This document shows, piece by piece, positions 62,418 to 64,000 of a stretch of 64,000 nt of DNA. A model generated the notes under the pieces. It saw only the letters and a list, made by a program, of their open reading frames with translations, made no database searches and was not told where the DNA came from. Position 1 is the first letter of the stretch. Every line of letters starts with the position of its first letter. The stretch comes from Treponema sp. (GTDB lineage Bacteria; Spirochaetota; Spirochaetia; Treponematales; Treponemataceae), in the NCBI GenBank assembly GCA_017548565.1, contig JAFYZU010000054.1, positions 60,689 to 124,688 of the forward strand, in the 5' to 3' direction. Position numbers and translations under genes: made by a program.

Positions 62418-62471
62418 AATGGCCTTTGTGTTTTTGTTAATGTCTTGTTAATGAATTACACGGAGGCCATT
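62418..62471 (+). promoter_or_regulatory. Hairpin that hides the integrase ribosome-binding site
   Basis: Bases 62418-62431 can pair with 62458-62471 over 14 positions (twelve Watson-Crick, two G-U). The right arm contains the entire GGAGG ribosome-binding site (62462-62466) of the gene starting at 62473. The 26-base loop contains two copies of TTGTTAATG at 62434-62442 and 62445-62453. The structure should repress translation in any transcript that includes both arms. Confidence 0.65.
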
Positions 62472-62472
62472 A

Positions 62473-63612
62473 ATGTTTTATCACCCTTTCAAAAAAACTG
62501 TAAAATCAAAGTCAGGAAAGACTACTAAACGCTGGTATTATTGGTGGAACGATCCAATAACAGGTGTGCAGCACCAGAAGATTATACCTAATGTTTCTAA
62601 TAAATCAGAAGCTTATGTTTATATCTCCAAGTTACCAGATCCTACAGATAAACAAAGACGTGTTACTATAAATGAAATTACGCAGAATATGTTTATACCA
62701 GAAAGTGAACATGTTCAACGTCTTAATCAATTAGGTAAACATCTAAGTCAAAGAACTCTTCAAAACTACAGAGGTTTCATTAAAGAAATCACAAAAAAGT
62801 TTGGAGATTGTTTCATCGAAGATTTAACTATTCCAATGGTGAATGGCTACTTGATGAGCATTACAGATAAGTCAGGAAGCTGGAAAAACTCATTTTTGGA
62901 AACATTAAATCAGATTTACAAAGAAGCTCCCTGGCATTGTAATTACACAATTATAAAGCCAGACTTTCCCCGATTTGCAAGGAATTCAAAGAAAGCAGAT
63001 ATATTTACTACAGAGGAATTAGATAGGTTCTTTGACGGAGCCAATTGGATTGATGGTTTACGAGAATACTTATTATTTCTTATTATGGCAAGTTGTGGTC
63101 TCAGGTTAGGCGAAGCAAGAGGTCTAAGAGTAAAACAATTAATTGTTGAAAAACACGCCTTACTTGTTGATGGTTTCTGTAAACCAAATGGCTTCAGAAC
63201 TAATTACAATAAAAAAGGGAGTAATGAAGACCAAAAACTTCGTGTTACTCTTGTACCAGATGAAACAATGGATATAGTTATAAGATATATAGAATCTCAT
63301 TATCTTAGTAGTGAAGATTTTATATTCCAAAGAGAAGATGGTAAACCACTTCGTCAGGAATATCTTGAATCTGTATTTCATAGAGTTATTGCAAAGGCCG
63401 GAATTGATACAACATGCAGAAAACTATGCCCTCATTCTTTCCGCTTTACTTATGTTACCAGAATGCGAACTAAACTTGATGCAGAGACAGTTCAAAAGAT
63501 GGTTGGTCACAGTTCCGTAGAAATGACGGAATATTATACAAGAGCTGCTATTCCAGAAATGATAGAAGGCTTAAATCCGGCAAGACAAGCAGTAAATATG
63601 TTGTTTGAATAA
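62473..63612 (+). CDS. Tyrosine recombinase/phage-type integrase
   Basis: A 379-residue site-specific recombinase. The N-terminal part has an arm-binding-like segment (KRWYYWWNDPITGVQHQK) and a SAM-like core-binding domain (about 90-160). The catalytic domain has Arg in SCGLRLGEARGL (about 216), H-x-x-R in CPHSFRFTY (about 318), the second His in VGHSSVEMTEYYTRA and the nucleophile Tyr in the same motif (about 356). It lies 97 bases past tRNA-Val in the same direction, as in elements that integrate at tRNA 3' ends. The ribosome-binding site GGAGG is strong but lies within a hairpin. Confidence 0.92.
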   Translation: MFYHPFKKTVKSKSGKTTKRWYYWWNDPITGVQHQKIIPNVSNKSEAYVYISKLPDPTDKQRRVTINEITQNMFIPESEHVQRLNQLGKHLSQRTLQNYRGFIKEITKKFGDCFIEDLTIPMVNGYLMSITDKSGSWKNSFLETLNQIYKEAPWHCNYTIIKPDFPRFARNSKKADIFTTEELDRFFDGANWIDGLREYLLFLIMASCGLRLGEARGLRVKQLIVEKHALLVDGFCKPNGFRTNYNKKGSNEDQKLRVTLVPDETMDIVIRYIESHYLSSEDFIFQREDGKPLRQEYLESVFHRVIAKAGIDTTCRKLCPHSFRFTYVTRMRTKLDAETVQKMVGHSSVEMTEYYTRAAIPEMIEGLNPARQAVNMLFE

Positions 63613-63673
63613 ACATGATGATAATTCAATTTCATTTGTATACTTTTTTATATTTTAGGAGTATATTTTAAAT

Positions 63674-64000
63674 ATGGGAAACAAGGATATCACAGAAAAA
63701 AATCTCGAAGCTTTTAATGATGTATTTGCAGATATCGTTAATGTTCTTTTATTCAAGGGTAAACATCTCATGAAAGAAAAGGATCTTGAGTCTGCAGATA
63801 AAGACAGCATGTTCAAAGCAGATGGAAAGATTCATGAACAAGAACGTGATGTTTCAAAATTCTGGAAAAATGGTGAAGTAAGAATTTCAATTCTTGGATT
63901 CGAAAATCAGACAGTTCAAGATTATAACATGCCACTACGAGTAATAGGTTACGATGGCGCTTCTTACAAAATGCAGGTAAATGACAAAAACCTTAAGAAG
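63674..64000 (+). CDS. Rpn-family PD-(D/E)XK nuclease/transposase-like protein (partial)
   Basis: 109 codons are visible before the window ends. The N-terminal EAFNDVFADIVNVLLF, KADGKIHEQERDVSKFWKNG and LGFENQTVQDYNMPLRVIGYDGASYKMQV are characteristic of the Rpn family (recombination-promoting nuclease, formerly called transposase_31 or PD-(D/E)XK transposase) common in Clostridia and treponemes. LGFENQ holds the acidic-Gln part of the nuclease site. GGAG is at 63658-63661, 12 bases before the ATG. Such genes often occur in several copies per genome and may or may not belong to the element. Confidence 0.8.
   Translation, partial: MGNKDITEKNLEAFNDVFADIVNVLLFKGKHLMKEKDLESADKDSMFKADGKIHEQERDVSKFWKNGEVRISILGFENQTVQDYNMPLRVIGYDGASYKMQVNDKNLKK

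Noticed and set aside
1..64000. CRISPR array, insertion sequence or rRNA genes
   Set aside because: No regularly spaced direct repeats, no transposase with terminal inverted repeats and no rRNA-like sequence was found; the only repeats are coding ones in the SPOR gene.

Overview
The window is AT-rich, gene-dense bacterial chromosome that I read as a spirochaete, most likely a Treponema. The pointers are a PUR-fold nucleic-acid-binding protein, a BamA/TamB/Skp outer-membrane block without LPS genes, signal peptides ending in A-Q, a stand-alone cheW beside a DegT-like gene, and a minus-strand cluster (CapD-like, DegT-like, xanthine-dehydrogenase-like genes) that I remember in similar order in T. 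pallidum. The genus is an inference; no marker such as 16S rRNA is present.

Layout. 1-5333: end of an unknown gene, ftsY, a lipoprotein and a LolCDE-type ABC exporter. 5334-10305: clpC translationally coupled to a three-gene uptake ABC transporter. 10300-13652: a phosphoribosyltransferase with its own promoter, a large secreted protein and rnhB. 13649-16608 (minus): PUR protein, cysteine desulfurase, a small secreted protein behind a consensus-like sigma-28 promoter, and tmk. 16697-26690: tamB-bamA-skp-mutS. 26761-33770: comF, cheW, DegT-like pseudoenzyme, NAD kinase, recN, an unknown gene and an HD hydrolase. 33811-34674: LysM/degenerate M23 protein with a second sigma-28-like promoter. 34671-43307 (minus): one long operon of nucleotide-sugar enzymes, a three-subunit xanthine-dehydrogenase-like complex, phosphohexomutase and a DnaQ-like exonuclease. 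43461-45701: two secreted proteins, the second with long Glu-rich repeats and a SPOR domain. 45702-53707: coaX divergent from hisS, followed by a secreted protein, a FIST sensor and a very large iron-sulfur/[FeFe]-hydrogenase-like/GGDEF/EAL/PAS protein. 53731-56003 (minus): OFA-type MFS transporter and an E2-like acyltransferase homologue. 56107-61123: rimP-nusA-infB-rbfA behind an attenuator, with truB inverted downstream. 62252-64000: tRNA-Val(UAC), a tyrosine recombinase whose ribosome-binding site lies inside a 14-bp hairpin, and the start of an Rpn-family nuclease. This last part looks like the edge of an integrated element.

The most unusual system is the operon at 47874-53707. It joins a FIST domain protein to a sensory-hydrogenase-like domain that keeps the four H-cluster cysteines but lacks the proton-relay cysteine, fused to a dead GGDEF and an apparently intact EAL. 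This suggests redox- or H2-controlled c-di-GMP breakdown. Other notable points are a xanthine-dehydrogenase-like large subunit without the catalytic Glu, a DegT-fold protein without its PLP lysine beside cheW, an E2-like protein without its catalytic His, and several promoters placed so close to start codons that the mRNAs should be leaderless. No stretch over 300 bases lacks a gene. No rRNA, CRISPR array or recognisable insertion sequence is present.
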